Of a stretch of 64,000 bases of DNA, positions 22,101 through 32,863 are shown piece by piece. Positions within the stretch are counted from its first letter, which is position 1. The number at the start of each line of letters is the position of its first letter. Position numbers and translations under genes: made by a program. The notes beneath the pieces were generated by a model. The model was not told the origin of the DNA. It saw only the letters and a program-made list of their open reading frames with translations, and made no database searches. This DNA comes from Panorpa germanica (taxonomy: Eukaryota; Arthropoda; Insecta; Mecoptera; Panorpidae), in contig OY783214.1 in assembly GCA_963678705.1 (NCBI GenBank), forward strand, positions 3,038,001 to 3,102,000, read 5' to 3'.

Positions 22101-24323
22101 AAGGCCGAAGATTTAAAGGCTTTAAACGATGCGAACGAACACAATAAAAGAACACTTTTTATTTCCAAGTACTTGTAATATGTAATATAATTTTATTACT
22201 ATTGCTTTGACTTTGATAACTTATACATATTTATATTTTCAAGTGGTTGTTGTGGCCTGTCAGAATTTGTTCATATCAAGATTCTTTCTCTTTTTATATT
22301 ATACATTTAAGGAGACGGGCCTGGTTATATGTACGGAAATTTCATAACGCGGGGTACACCGATGTACTGCTGTATACATACTTTAAGTTTGAAGGCTATA
22401 CACTTGTTATTTTTTTTTAAATTGAAATTTCTGTTTTGTTAAATTTATAACGGTTCTTAACGTAAAACTTTATGCTGATTTCAAACCTGTAATTCATCTT
22501 TTGGTGGCACTTCCGGTTTTCGAGATATTAATGTTTCAAGGGTTAAATAATGGAAATATTTTAAAATGGTTTTCACATTTGGAATCAGCTGGAAAAAGTA
22601 CGTTCAAAAACATATTTAAAAATTGGAAATAAAAAATTTTATTTTTAATTTTTTTTTTTAATTTTACAAGAGGTACAAGAGTTAACCTTTAAAATTTGAT
22701 AAAAAATTGATGGTCTCCGATTGTAAAATTTATAAAGGTTCTTAACATAAAATTTTATGCTGATTTCAAATCTGCAATTTTTTTTGTGCTGGCACTTCCG
22801 GTTTTCGAGTAATGTATTAATGTATATACCTTGAATATAGTTTGTATATCCAAATGTTTTCTGGGTAGTACCCAGCAAATTCCGATCCCAGCTCGGAAAC
22901 AAAGTTGAATCAAAAGTGTTGCATAATCTATTATTGTATTTTCTTATAATAGTTGCAGTGTGTGAGCAGCCTAATGGTGGTTTGCAATGTATTAAACTGA
23001 AAGACCATAGTTACACCAAAGTAATTTAATTTTGATTGAAATTATCCCTCAGTCGCACCCCTTGCACCTCACCCACCCTAGTAGAGTAGGTTATTCTAAT
23101 TTAGTAACTTAAATATACATTATCTTGATACATTGATACAGTGCGTATACACTCGGTATATTTAGACTTGATACACTCGATCTGCAGGGCCATGTGGTCC
23201 TGGGAATGGGTGTTATGGTCCAACGCCGACTCTCTGGATCGTGGAACAGGGAACAGGGAACCAAGGAAACGGGATATAAAAAATACGGGATGTTGCTAGA
23301 CTAGTACAAGTTCCGAAAGAGATAAGACGAGTTGAACGCTGGGAAATGCATTAGCGTAATGAGATAACATAGAAATAATTGCGTGATAAATTTAATACAT
23401 TATTGCAATTAAGGACTTTTACATGGTAATATATATACATACAGTAATTAATATTATGATTATAATTCTTTGAATGTAACATTGAAGACATAGTGGCAAG
23501 ATCAGCATGATGATAGACAGTTTTCTTCAGGTTCAATCTCCGAATCAGCGCTATAACATATTTACCCCCGTCGCAAACGACGTCTTTTTAGTATGTATGA
23601 TTTGAATTCTTTTTTTGGTTCGTACATTAGGCATCAAAGTTAGCCCACATACAAAATTTCAACTTTCTAGCACAATTTACCCTTGGCAAAGACCGCCCCC
23701 GGGGCCCTCAAATAAAATTTTGAAATTTTGAATTTTATATATTAATAATATACTTAAATATTCTACAATCCATAATATGAATTTTCTTCAAAGTTCTTCA
23801 CCCAGCACATGAATTTTTTTAACCCCCACTTTTTCAATTTTTGAATTTCTAATTTTCAAAAAATATCAGCATTTTCAACTTTCTATCTTTTAGGAATTAA
23901 AAGTTATACAAGAAAAAGTGATTATTATTTTTCCTAAATTACGGGTTTCCAGGAATTTTAAGAGAAAAACCGGGGACGCCAAAAGTCTTAGAATTTTTTT
24001 CTCTACGAAATAGGAAATTTTCAGAAACATTGTGGAAGCCGTTTTCGAGCTACCATACAAAATTCAGTACCAAATATATAAACAAGTCAGATACATATGG
24101 ATCATTATAATATAAGATTTTATTAATAAAATAAATAGTTAACATATAAGTATATAAGAAGTCTTGAATTATATGTATTATCGTTAAAAATTATTTCTGT
24201 TTTTCTAATACTCAGCATATTTTGTTTCAGATTACTGACGGTGACAATCGTCGAGGGAAGGGCCGAACTGGGTGGCCTCAACATGTGTGGGCGTTAGAAT
24301 TAAAGCAAGAACAAGCCCTATGA
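16159..24323 (+). CDS. Hand: Hand bHLH transcription factor (heart, visceral and blood-cell lineage regulator)
   Basis: Exons are 16159-16276, 18107-18477, 18665-18898 and 24231-24323; the phases join cleanly into 271 codons plus stop. The bHLH domain spans about residues 125-181. Its basic region is [17 protein letters not shown], helix 1 is [13 protein letters not shown], the loop ends ADTKLSK, and helix 2 is [18 protein letters not shown]. An intron falls exactly between loop and helix 2 (K163/I164). The C-terminus has [16 protein letters not shown], a hallmark of Hand proteins. The N-terminus is Tyr/Pro-rich, and a Gln/Asn/His-rich linker (about 205-235) follows the bHLH. The ATG at 16159 is chosen because the frame upstream is short and carries no earlier ATG. 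By family knowledge Hand binds E-boxes as a heterodimer with Daughterless-type bHLH factors in cardiac and visceral mesoderm. A poly(A) signal is at 24870-24875. Repeats fill introns 1 and 3. Confidence 0.93.
16470..16942. mobile_element. Short transposon, family 2, copy B, split by family 3
   Basis: The left part (TATAGTTCAAATTACGAGAG through CAAGTTGTGGGG) and the right part (AACTGCCGATATAAC through CTCTCGTGATTTGGACTATA) are one family 2 element. They are separated by the family 3 insertion at 16528-16780. It lies in Hand intron 1. Confidence 0.75.
16528..16780 (+). mobile_element. Short transposon, family 3, nested copy B
   Basis: CCAGTAAACAATTTGGTGAA on the left and GTTTACTGGG on the right bound a 253-bp element that interrupts a family 2 element. 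Compared with the uninterrupted family 2 sequence near 6650-6670 (GTTGTGCGGTATAAACTGCC), the insertion replaced or duplicated only a few bases at the junction. Confidence 0.75.
17010..17185 (+). repeat. Partial family 1 element in Hand intron 1
   Basis: The stretch from TCTGTTGTATAAAAGAGATG through AATTGGACATTTGACC corresponds to the right-hand third of copy E (36108-36275). It has no outer ends and is a truncated, diverged fragment. Confidence 0.55.
17648..17917 (+). mobile_element. Family 3 short transposon, diverged copy
   Basis: The ends CCCAGTAAGCATTTGGTGAA and TGTTCACTGGG match family 3. The interior is strongly diverged, with GTCTGTAGCTCATAAAAG standing where other copies have ATCTGTAGCCGATAAAGT. 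It lies in Hand intron 1. Confidence 0.6.
19541..20174 (-). mobile_element. Family 1 short transposon, copy B, in Hand intron 3
   Basis: A full-length copy in the opposite orientation to copy A. It runs from GGGCCCATGTGTCCTATGTC to GAGGACATAAGCCC and carries the same interior order. The left end has a small GGGCCCAT change. Confidence 0.75.
20175..21014. other. Hand intron 3 sequence with a TATA-containing patch
   Basis: Mostly AT-rich intron. At 20560-20700 a GC-richer patch (GTTACGGTGGTGGTCGGTGG, then CTATAAAAGGCTTGACTTG) has a good TATA box at 20640-20647. It could be a solo LTR or an internal promoter. I found no matching LTR pair. Confidence 0.35.
21015..21392 (+). mobile_element. hAT-type short transposon, copy C, in Hand intron 3
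   Basis: Starts CAGAGGCGGCCTTAGGG and ends GGCAGCCCCTG, with flanking octamers ATCAAAGT / AACAAGGT (six of eight match). The interior is very close to copy A over ATTTGAATCTCG through TTTACATAAATT. Confidence 0.78.
21393..22432. other. Hand intron 3, unique sequence
   Basis: No coding or repeat signal that I can match elsewhere. The stretch from 21940 to 22150 has somewhat higher GC and could hold regulatory sites, but no specific site is supported. Confidence 0.3.
22433..22830 (+). repeat. Imperfect tandem duplication in Hand intron 3
   Basis: A block of about 110 bp (AATTTATAACGGTTCTTAAC ... CTTCCGGTTTTCGAG) at 22440-22530 recurs at about 22725-22815 with scattered changes, in the same orientation, roughly 285 bp apart. 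It is probably part of a decayed element. Confidence 0.6.
23690..24075 (-). repeat. Dispersed repeat, copy 2, in Hand intron 3
   Basis: Inverted relative to the copy at 3040-3400. It has ACGGGTTTCCAGGAATTTTA, GGGGACGCCAAAAGTCTTAG and CCGTTTTCGAGCTACCATAC in order. It ends about 155 nt before Hand exon 4. Confidence 0.55.
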
Positions 24324-24869
24324 CTTATCAATTAGTAAATAATGACACAAAAATATTACCAAATACTAATATAAATATATTAAAAGTCACCGTTTGTAAA
24401 ATATTATTATAATAAATTAGAAATGTTTCTAGAACTCGTACAAACAAAGTGATCAAAAAATCGAAAATCGAAATGAAAATTGTTTTTAAATGCAGTTTCA
24501 CTCTTGCTAGCTTACCACAAGCAGATTCCAATGTTCACTTTCTACTTCTCATATAGAAAATGTCTTCACACTTGATAGACTACCACAAGCTAGTTAAAGT
24601 CCGTCGTAATTTTTTGATCAAACTTTGTACTTATCCTTATTTTATACTTAGTCTGATAATCACGCTCTTAGAAATATTAGAGACGGAAATGAACTTATCT
24701 TAAATTAAATTAGTAGTGTCTAATGTCGATTTCGTACTAAATATGTTTAGCCCTGCCAAAAACCAATGCCAAATATGTCTGTCTCATACAATAAATGTTA
24801 GCTTGTAAGAGTCTTCCTGTACTGTGTAAAATTGCAACCAATGTAAATATGAGATTTATATAAAATTTA

Positions 24870-24875
24870 AATAAA
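24870..24875 (+). terminator. Hand: Poly(A) signal of Hand
   Basis: AATAAA about 550 nt downstream of the stop codon, the first good match in the AT-rich 3' flank. A family 4 repeat begins only 35 nt further on, which fits the transcript ending here. Confidence 0.45.
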
Positions 24876-24910
24876 AGAAATTATTAAATTAAAAAATATT
24901 TTTCATAAAG

Positions 24911-25340
24911 CCTCATTCCCACTCACTGTTTTGATATTTAATTAAATTTTTATTGAATCTTCTAATCTAGATTTAAAATTTTCAGAATAGGTATTCCTTG
25001 TCACATTCGTGCTTAATAAATTTAGTTGGTGTGCATGCGTCGTTAGTAATCTAAATTTTGACAGTTCGACAATTGAATAAAATTGAATGTGGAGTGATTA
25101 AAATTGCTGTTTTTAATAACAATTAGTAATAGAAATTGTGTTTAGTTTCCTATTTTTGACAAACTGACATTGATCTTCTTTTAAAAATAAATCCTACTGC
25201 ATTCAAATAGATTAAACAGATTTTTGAGGTTATAATATAATAGTGTTTTTAATTTAGTAACATGGTCCCTTGTAAGGTTCCATGAAAACAAAGAAAACGT
25301 AATTTTAATTTTAAATTAAGTATGGTGCAGTGTATAATAC
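24911..25340. mobile_element. Family 4 short transposon, copy 2
   Basis: CCTCATTCCCACTCACTG opens it, as in 12591-13059, and GCTGTTTTTAATAACAATTAG-like and TTTTTGACAAACTGACATT blocks follow. The right end is not clear; the last recognisable part is around 25340. Confidence 0.55.
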
Positions 25341-26429
25341 TCATATTCCCATATATTATACAACTGAAATTAAAAACAAACTTGAAATTTACTTCAAATG
25401 AGAGAATTACAAAGACCGAGTGAGTATCTATTTTACCCGATTTGGGGAACTTAAACTTTTTTTATTTCGGGAGATATATGTAGGCATAAATCTTATGCTG
25501 TTCCTGTCTAATTAAAGGATCATCATAACATGCCTGATGAAATATCTTCCCCTAGTGGTGACGGGTACTTCACTAGTACAACAAATGACAAATAGCTCTA
25601 GAAAATATATGTATATCAACGCTAGAAAATGCGATAAATCATGAAACTTACAGAGAGGAACATTTAATAGCTTCCTATTGGATATTCCTGGTGTTAAAAT
25701 ACGTGTAAAATGTAATCACGAGTGTTAAATGTGCATCCAATTAACCGTAAAAATAATACGAGTGTCACGTGACCCGTAGCTGTCAAAAAACGAGGCGGCA
25801 AATTTAAATAAAATAACAGATTTTAATGTAAAGGTTTAGCGTTAATTTACTGGTAAATATGATGTTATTTTAATTGTAGTCAAAGTTATGATAAATCGGC
25901 GATGACGTATGGCTAGGAAATGCCTGGACTAAGATTTGATGAACGTATTTCCCTTATTATACAGCAAAATATATTTTATAACAGCGTCATCTATGAGAGC
26001 TATTGTGAAATACTTTTAAAAAAACTATATGTACAAGTATGTTTAGAAATTATTTATATTGAAATTAACTATTTTTTACTAAATTAACTTATTAAAGATT
26101 TAATTGTTATGCACTTCTTATTTATTAATTAATATTTATACATATTGAAATATTTTCAATGCATGTTATTTTTGTAAATAACAAATAACTGAGTAAAAGT
26201 TAATTCTTTATTTATGTCTCTTTATATAATTGTTTGTAATATAATATGCACAATTATTAATGATGGCACAATAGCTCAAAGCAATTATGCTTACGTAAGA
26301 CTGCTGTGTCTTCGTATTTAGTCCCTTGGTAGATTGTTATCACAATTGAATTGATTATGCACTTATAATAATAAAACATAGGAGGCAGCGGTGTAGTTCA
26401 CATGTGTGAGGTGGCTATCTGTATAAGAA
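25341..26429. other. Spacer, nothing recognised
   Basis: AT-rich intergenic DNA downstream of Hand. It has no open frame of note and no repeat I can match within the window. Confidence 0.35.
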
Positions 26430-27225
26430 AGAAATCTTCGGTCGTGCTCCTTTACAATATATCAGCATTGCAACATCTTGTTTTCCACAGTCTTTATGCA
26501 ATTTGTACAATATGCCGCATCCACACTGTTTAACGATTCTTGCCACATGGATAAAACATTTTCATTTTATCTGTGTCAATATTTTTGATATAAAATTCTG
26601 TACAGTTCGCCTGTACTAAGTCAATAGCATTCAAATTGCAGTGATAAGATGGAAGACGCATACTTTGTGACCATGTTTCTTTGTGATGCGGTGAATTTCA
26701 TATACTTTTTATAAACGGTTTTCTTTATCAAGAAACGAAAGTTCGGTTTTCAGCATTTCTGGTGTGGTTGAGATATTATTTTTTTTGAAGATAAATAAGC
26801 AAATCGTTTTTTTCCATGTTGTGTTAGGTAGAGGTTCCAATATTATTTGGAATTTATGTTGCGTTATCCATGATCATTAAGAACGGCTCTTGTAAATTGG
26901 GAATAAGTTGTTCTTTAAGCCATTTCTTGGACAATTCTGCATTCATATCATGGTAATCCAATATCTGAAATTTTGTTGAAAATATTGTGACGCATACTCC
27001 ACTGAAATTAGTTTGCAAATAATTAATATTTCAGAATACTTTTTAAGTGCATACAACTAAAGATATACTTACATTGAAAATTCTTCTCATAAATTAATCG
27101 CTTATTACGGCATCTTTAACAAATTCATCTTCATCTTCCGACTGAGCTTTGACACGATTACGTGTTTTCTGTGGTGAAATGGGTACTCCAAAACCAGCAT
27201 CAACTACACGCTTTTTGACACTCAT
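26430..27225 (-). pseudogene. Tc1/mariner-superfamily DDE transposase remnant
   Basis: Minus-strand blocks in order are VVDAGFGVPISPQKTRNRVK with a following acidic stretch (about 27215-27080), DYHDMNAELSKKWLKEQLIP plus FLMIMDNAT (about 26960-26850), and RLPSYHCNLNAIDLVQANC (about 26660-26600). In intact relatives the IxMDNAxYH block holds the second catalytic Asp, and the LPPYHCELNPIELIW block the third acidic residue. Here the latter reads NAIDLVQ, so an acidic residue is lost or shifted. Stops and frame changes are present. A GTAAGT after ...RRIFN near 27070 may mark an intron or be chance. The upstream third is missing. Confidence 0.65.
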
Positions 27226-28484
27226 ACTGATTTTTCTCCTATACTACATACTTCTGTTGTCCTTTACACGTACAGAAAATGTTTGTAGGACTCCAATTAT
27301 CCAGACTAATTGGGGTTCAAGCCAATCCGGAATTGTAGATCTATTGCGGCTTTAAGTAATATTTGAATAATAATCCAATATTTATGTAAAACTTTACTAA
27401 TATTATAAATGTCAACAACAATATTGTTGGTCCATCATTTTCAAAATATCGCAATGCTTTTCTTTTCAAAGATCTAAACATTTCCACACCTGATATTCTT
27501 AAAATATTATAATATTTAATAATAAATTTGACAGTTCGTTCTATTACAATAAATAAATTTGACAAATTTAAATTTGTTTGCAAAATAAACACAGACATAC
27601 GTTTATACATCAGTCTATACTTAACATAGCAGACAACTGGTGTTTTTTTTACCCTTTTCACTCTCATATATATTATAGTAATAAGAGTGAGACAATGCTT
27701 TTTTGAATGTGTCGTAGATTTATGCAGCTGAACTTTTAAAAGTATGACTCATCGCCGATCTATCGTAACTTTGACTATAGATTTTTTTTTTACTTTACTA
27801 CTTGAATAATTATCATAGTAGACCATGGGCCTCCACAATTTTAATCCGGCACTGTACATTGTATTCACTTTAAATTAATTACGTAATTACACATGTAAAC
27901 TAGAAGTAACTTGGTGTTCTTAAGACCGGATATGTAGCATAGATGTACAATTTAAATTGCAGCTCAAGTTTGGCCAAACAAGTTTCCGTGGTTTATCAGC
28001 TGCGACATTTGAGAGCAACTATTTTTAAGGATTGAAGCACACATCTACCTGTATTTAGTTTCAATTCTGGGGTTGTGATCGAATACACGTTGTATTACGT
28101 TGTATGCGCGGAATCTTTTCTTAACACGGCTCCAGTAAACCAAGGTATTGGATACCAATGCTCTAGGTTGTTTGGATCATGGTAATCCCATAAAATGTTT
28201 GTTTATTTATGTACAAGTTGGGTCGTGGGTCATGAAACTATTGCAAAAAGATTAGGTGAGGGCGTAAGGCCCAGGTTGGAAAAGATCACGAGTGTAACAT
28301 GATGCTTAATGTAGCTGGTAGCTTAATAACGTCTTCACTGCCAGTGGCGTAGAAGAGTGATGCCTAGAATAGGCACCCAAAAAGTGTTTAAAAACTATCA
28401 AAGCAATTTACATTTATCTATATCATGCTAACCTTAAGATTGCTGGCCTGTTCATTTATATTTCTTTTATCTTCAGTTACAAAT
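27226..28484. other. Spacer with a partial family 2 element
   Basis: At about 27715-27785 there is the inverted end of family 2 (AAGTATGACTCATCGCCGAT ... TTGACTATA) without its partner. The 108-codon minus-strand frame at 27341-27667 is AT-rich, unrecognised and probably chance. There is no gene. Confidence 0.4.
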
Positions 28485-29176
28485 GGGCTTGTGTCCTATG
28501 TCTTAATTTCTATAAAACTGTACTATATATTGATAAAGTTGGTTACTAGAACCTCAAATGAACAATTATTTTTTAATAACTCTTTATATGTTAAGAGATA
28601 TTAACAATTAAAATGTCATTTTGTCTTTTTGATTATTAAAGGGATTCAACGTGTACACATTCCAAATGCATGTGACATCACAACCGTTAGTTGCTATCTC
28701 TTCTATACAATAGAGCGTAAAAGAGATATATTCTTGACAGAACTCTGACAAGTTTACAGATTACCAACCTTACAGCTCATAAATCTCTGTTATATGTATT
28801 ATATATCAAAATATCAAGTATTATTTACAGCTATTTCAAGGAACAACAAAATTTCAATATTATGTCTGCTGTAACAGGGTTAAATAAAATAAAAATGTAT
28901 TATTCTTTGATTTCACTTGAATATTTCGACTACCAACAGCTAAAAAACATTACCACAGCACTGACCTACTCAACAAATAACTGACGTTAAAATGCATTTC
29001 ACGTCATAAAAATATGGCCGACCATTTCTAGCGCTAAAACTACAATTCAAACTTTTAATTGCTATATCTCCGTCAATATTTAGATATTTAATAAAATAGA
29101 CACGCCAGTACACATTTATCACCATCAACATCAATTTCAATCAACAATTGAAAACTCGACCATTAAACACAAGCCC
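28485..29176 (-). mobile_element. Family 1 short transposon, copy C
   Basis: Runs from GGGCTTGTGTCCTATGTC to ACACAAGCCC. It retains the segment with ACAATAGAGCGTAAAAGAGA (28707-28726) that is also in copy E but missing from copies A, B and D. The fuller copies therefore show the ancestral interior. Confidence 0.75.
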
Positions 29177-29752
29177 ATTACATTAGATTATAATGCTCCT
29201 TATGTGTGACCTTTCTGCTATTATCTGGAATATAAAAATTAGCTAGTTTCTTATCAGATCTTAGAAATACTACTTCCTGTTTCGTAAGTACAATACTCAT
29301 GCATTTATGTTACTACACTCGTACATTTAATTACTTTACAGATTATTTTTAATAAAGTTAACGACGACACTGGTTTTATTTCAGTGCTGTTTTGAGCTAA
29401 AACAGTTTCTAGATTGTTTATAACTTATTTATATAAAATGGCCATGTGTTTTCCGTTGGCTCCTGCCATTCAGAATTCTCGTACAGATGAAGCAAATCCA
29501 AATGCAAACAAAATGTAATCACCAGATAAAAAATACGAGAAAATTGTCTTTACCTAGTGGAAAGAAATAAGAAATGAATGGGGTTGTGAATTTATGTTTA
29601 GAAGATTCTTTTTTACTTTTTGATTGAAGTATAGGTTAGTGGTATTTCGGGTTACGATCTTGATTCGTTCTTTGATTATGTTCGTAAACGGAAATTGTTT
29701 TCCCGTTGAAATTAATGCCACTAAATCACTGCGTAAAAGTAAAGCCTTCTGG
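29177..29752. other. Spacer, nothing recognised
   Basis: Intergenic AT-rich DNA. I see no gene or repeat. Confidence 0.35.
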
Positions 29753-30109
29753 CAGGGGCGGCCTTAGCTATTGCAAGGCCCCGGGCAGCAGATCTTTGCG
29801 AGGCACTTGTTCTTAGTATAATTTATGTAAATTGTAAGTAAGTAATTTTGATGATAATTGACGACAAATAAAATTTTATATTGGAAGTGTTATAAAAGTT
29901 AACTAGCACATAGACGACAAATATTAATGATGATAAATTAAGGTACATGAGAAAGATATACGCAGTGATTCTAGTGGGATTTCTAAAGAGCGAGGCGCGA
30001 GATTCAAATACATATATAGTAATGAATTTTTCTTCTTAGGTTGTTGCGCGAGAATGCAAAGCCCTTACACGAGCGAGGCCCTGCTTGCCACCCCCTAAAG
30101 CCGCCTCTG
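29753..30109 (-). mobile_element. hAT-type short transposon, copy D
   Basis: CAGGGGCGGCCTTAGC opens it and AGCCGCCTCTG closes it, between octamers CCTTCTGG and CCTTCTGA (seven of eight match). It is in the same orientation as copy B. The good duplication suggests a fairly recent insertion. Confidence 0.8.
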
Positions 30110-30971
30110 CCTTCTGACATATTAGGCCTTCACTAACACTATACAGAAAGCTGTTTTTTATTAAACCAAACTAACCTAACTAACAACAACCGTCCTTAGC
30201 GCATCTTTTTCTTTAATTTCATGTCGCACTGTTTAGCGAGATTAAAAAACACCAAAAACATTCATATTTACTTATTATTTCCTTCTTCGTTTCTACTGTA
30301 ATACGTTCATGCTTCTTTACACCCTGCCATTATCACTTTTCACTTTAAAATACAAAATAAAAGATTACAGCATTTTTAATTTCGAATAATTCATTATGAA
30401 TGTATTTCTAAAATGCATGTGTCGCATCTGTAATTGTAATTAGAGAATTAGCAAGTACGCTTAAGTGTTTTGTTAAATCTCAGCAGCAAATGAATGAAGT
30501 AAACTGATTTGCAAAAGATCAGGATGTCAATTTATCACCCAGTAGGATTCAACATGCACAGTGACTGTCAATACGTAACAACTCAGGGACTGTCAGTGGC
30601 GTCGTGGACTCAAAGAAAGATACATTATTTTATGTAAATTTCATTTATTTTGGATACTATTATCGCCATTATTAGTGTTGTCTTAAATAAGGATAGAATT
30701 GGAAGATTCTTTTTACTTTTGCATCGAAATATCATTGCAGTAAAATATTGTAAAATTGTTAGCTACGCTTGAGACCACTACAGTAGTGTATTGGCGCATT
30801 TGGCGCATACTCTAGGAGGAGGTTAACATCTCCCCCCCCCAACCTACAAAAATACGTTCCGGTAGACGCTTCCTTGTACACGTGCAGACACAACATTTCT
30901 ACACACGAGTTTATGGTCGAACAAGACTGGCGTAATACATAACAATTACGTAGTAAGACAACAAAATTCAT
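30110..30971. other. Spacer, nothing recognised
   Basis: No gene. A run of ten C occurs at about 30831-30840. The 75-codon minus-strand frame across it (30986-30759) runs into the adjacent transposon and is not credible as a gene. Confidence 0.35.
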
Positions 30972-31189
30972 TATAGTCCAAATCACGATAGATCGGCGGT
31001 GACTTATACTTAAAAGAGGTTATAAGAGCGGTATAAATTTATAATACGATAATGAATTTTGTCTTATTCGTTTCTATATACATTATTGAAAAATAAGTGA
31101 ATCAGTGCTTTTTAGTTATATCAGCAGTTTATACCCCACAACTTGTTGTAAATATGAGTCACCGCCGAACTCTCGTAACTTCAACCATA
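30972..31189 (-). mobile_element. Family 2 short transposon, copy C
   Basis: TATAGTCCAAATCACGATAG on the left and ACCGCCGAACTCTCGTAACT near the right bound a 218-bp uninterrupted copy. LINE-derived sequence starts directly after it, as LINE sequence also flanks copy A. Confidence 0.72.
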
Positions 31190-32125
31190 TCTACTTATTT
31201 AATAAAAAGAATTATTATGAAATTAGGAAAATATATATTGCACGCCAGGATACATGATCATGGAGGAGCTAAAAAGGGAGAAGATAAGAATTAAAGCAGG
31301 TGGAAGAGCAGTAAAATATGGGAAGAAAATGAGCAGTGCTGAAAGCAAAATTTTAAATAAAATAAGGGAGGAAAGTATAAAGAAGGGGGGGGGGGGGGTT
31401 AGGCCCGAAAAAGAGAAAGGAGTATTTTGAAAGGAATGGAATGGCGATCGAGGAGGTAGAGAGGAGAAGAGCAGGAGGCGCAAGTGTGGAAGAGGAGCTA
31501 AGGAGAAGGGAGAAGGAGATACAACAACAGGAAAGAATGGGAAAAATCGAGAAAAGCAATTACAATTACAATACAATATATAAAAAGATTTGGGAAAGTA
31601 ATATACCTCAGTACTTAATAGAAAAAGACATAAAAAACATAAGAACGACAGCAAGGTTTAGATTGGGATATGAGGAAAAAGGAAACAGATACTGGGAAAG
31701 TAGTGAGGAAATAATGTGTAGAGTGTGCAGAACGGAGGACGAAACACTGGAGCACATTAAGTTTGATTGTAAGGAAAAAGTAGGGAGTGAGATGAATATT
31801 GGGCAGCTCTTAAAAGGGGGCAAAGAAGGGAACAGATGGATGGCAGAAATAATTAGAAGAAGGAAGGCTGAAGCTTTTTAAATCTTTTTAAGGCAGAAGA
31901 ATGTAATGCCGAAAGTGAAGGGAAGAGGTTGATGGCGGAGATAGAGAAATAAAACTAGGAAAAAGAACGAATGGCAGAGTAGAAACAGGAGGTGCGAAGC
32001 AGGAGGAGCGAAGCAGTAGCAGTTTTGTTTTTATTTTTATAAGGAATTTTATATATATTTTTTTCGTTTGAAAAAAATGAGAATTGCCAAATGGCAGAAA
32101 CATTAAAAAAAATAAAATAATAATA
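31190..32125 (+). mobile_element. Non-LTR retrotransposon (LINE) 3' end
   Basis: Purine-rich sequence with an open frame at 31441-31881. The end of that frame reads NIRTTARFRLGYEEKGNRYW, then CRVCRTEDETLEHIKFDC. The C-x2-C...H-x4-C block is the zinc-knuckle-like end of many insect non-LTR reverse transcriptases. The reverse transcriptase core is missing. It is followed by a 3' UTR and an A-rich tail (about 32100-32130). A run of G (31386-31397) breaks the frame upstream. It is a 5'-truncated copy, as usual for LINEs. Confidence 0.7.
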
Positions 32126-32740
32126 ATATATTATTGGAAAATTAAAGAACTATGTTCATATGTAAACAAGTTAACAAGGAAAAGGAAAAGGAAACCGCCC
32201 AGAAAAGGAGAAAGGGAAGTTGGAAAAGAATAGAAGAGCATCGGTGATGTTTAGATTTGTAATATTATTAACTTAGTTAAATTGTAAAAGATGATTATAG
32301 TGCCGAGATTCAGACAAAAAAGGCAAATACAAAATTAAATATTTAAAATCAGAAAGCAAATGAAGCATTCGATGTAATTCTGTTTTGAGCGATTGAACAT
32401 CTAGCCGGTACACTGACTGCAATGTATTCATCTAGTATTTGCCACATAATATTACGTTTTCTTCAAAAACATTTTTACGTTAATTTCACAATAAAAGATT
32501 ATTATTTGAATAGAATTATTCTACCACCAGAAGGCGTGAAATCTACGTCACTGTCTTCATACTATTTTCATGCCGTATTGACCAACCCAACGCAGTTGTC
32601 AATCAGAATTAAGGCCTGTCCGAATAATTGTATTGTTTTCCAATTTAAATGCAACCCGCTGTGTCGTGGGGGTGTTGTTTTGCGCTTCACACAGACACCC
32701 CTTTCGTCTTCACACTATCATTTGTCCACTTCGCGGATCG
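32126..32740. promoter_or_regulatory. Upstream region of the pyrokinin gene
   Basis: Spacer between the LINE tail and the TATA box. The 107-codon open frame at 32422-32745 is unrecognised and runs into the promoter, so I regard it as chance. Regulatory sites for neuroendocrine expression may be here but cannot be named from sequence. Confidence 0.35.
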
Positions 32741-32748
32741 TATAAAAG
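32741..32748 (+). promoter_or_regulatory. TATA box of the pyrokinin gene
   Basis: TATAAAAG lies 123 nt upstream of the start codon. TCAG, an arthropod-type initiator core, is at 32781-32784 (slightly far), with a possible earlier start near 32770. A sharp TATA promoter is common for neuropeptide genes. Confidence 0.6.
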
Positions 32749-32863
32749 CCACGCAACTTTTGGAAGACATCATTACATTCTCAGGACTACAACCAACAGT
32801 TGTAGTAGACTCACTGGACACTCAAGTCTTTATATAATTTTGTTTGTTGTTTAACGCTTCAAA

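Noticed and set aside
27341-27667. 108-codon minus-strand frame
   Set aside because: AT-rich, Ile/Lys/Leu-biased, no motif; likely chance.
31223-31654. 143-codon minus-strand Ser/Leu/Phe/Pro-rich frame
   Set aside because: Antisense of the purine-rich LINE 3' region; low-complexity composition explains it.
32422-32745. 107-codon frame upstream of the pyrokinin gene
   Set aside because: Ends across the TATA box, has no homology I can name, and lacks any supporting context.
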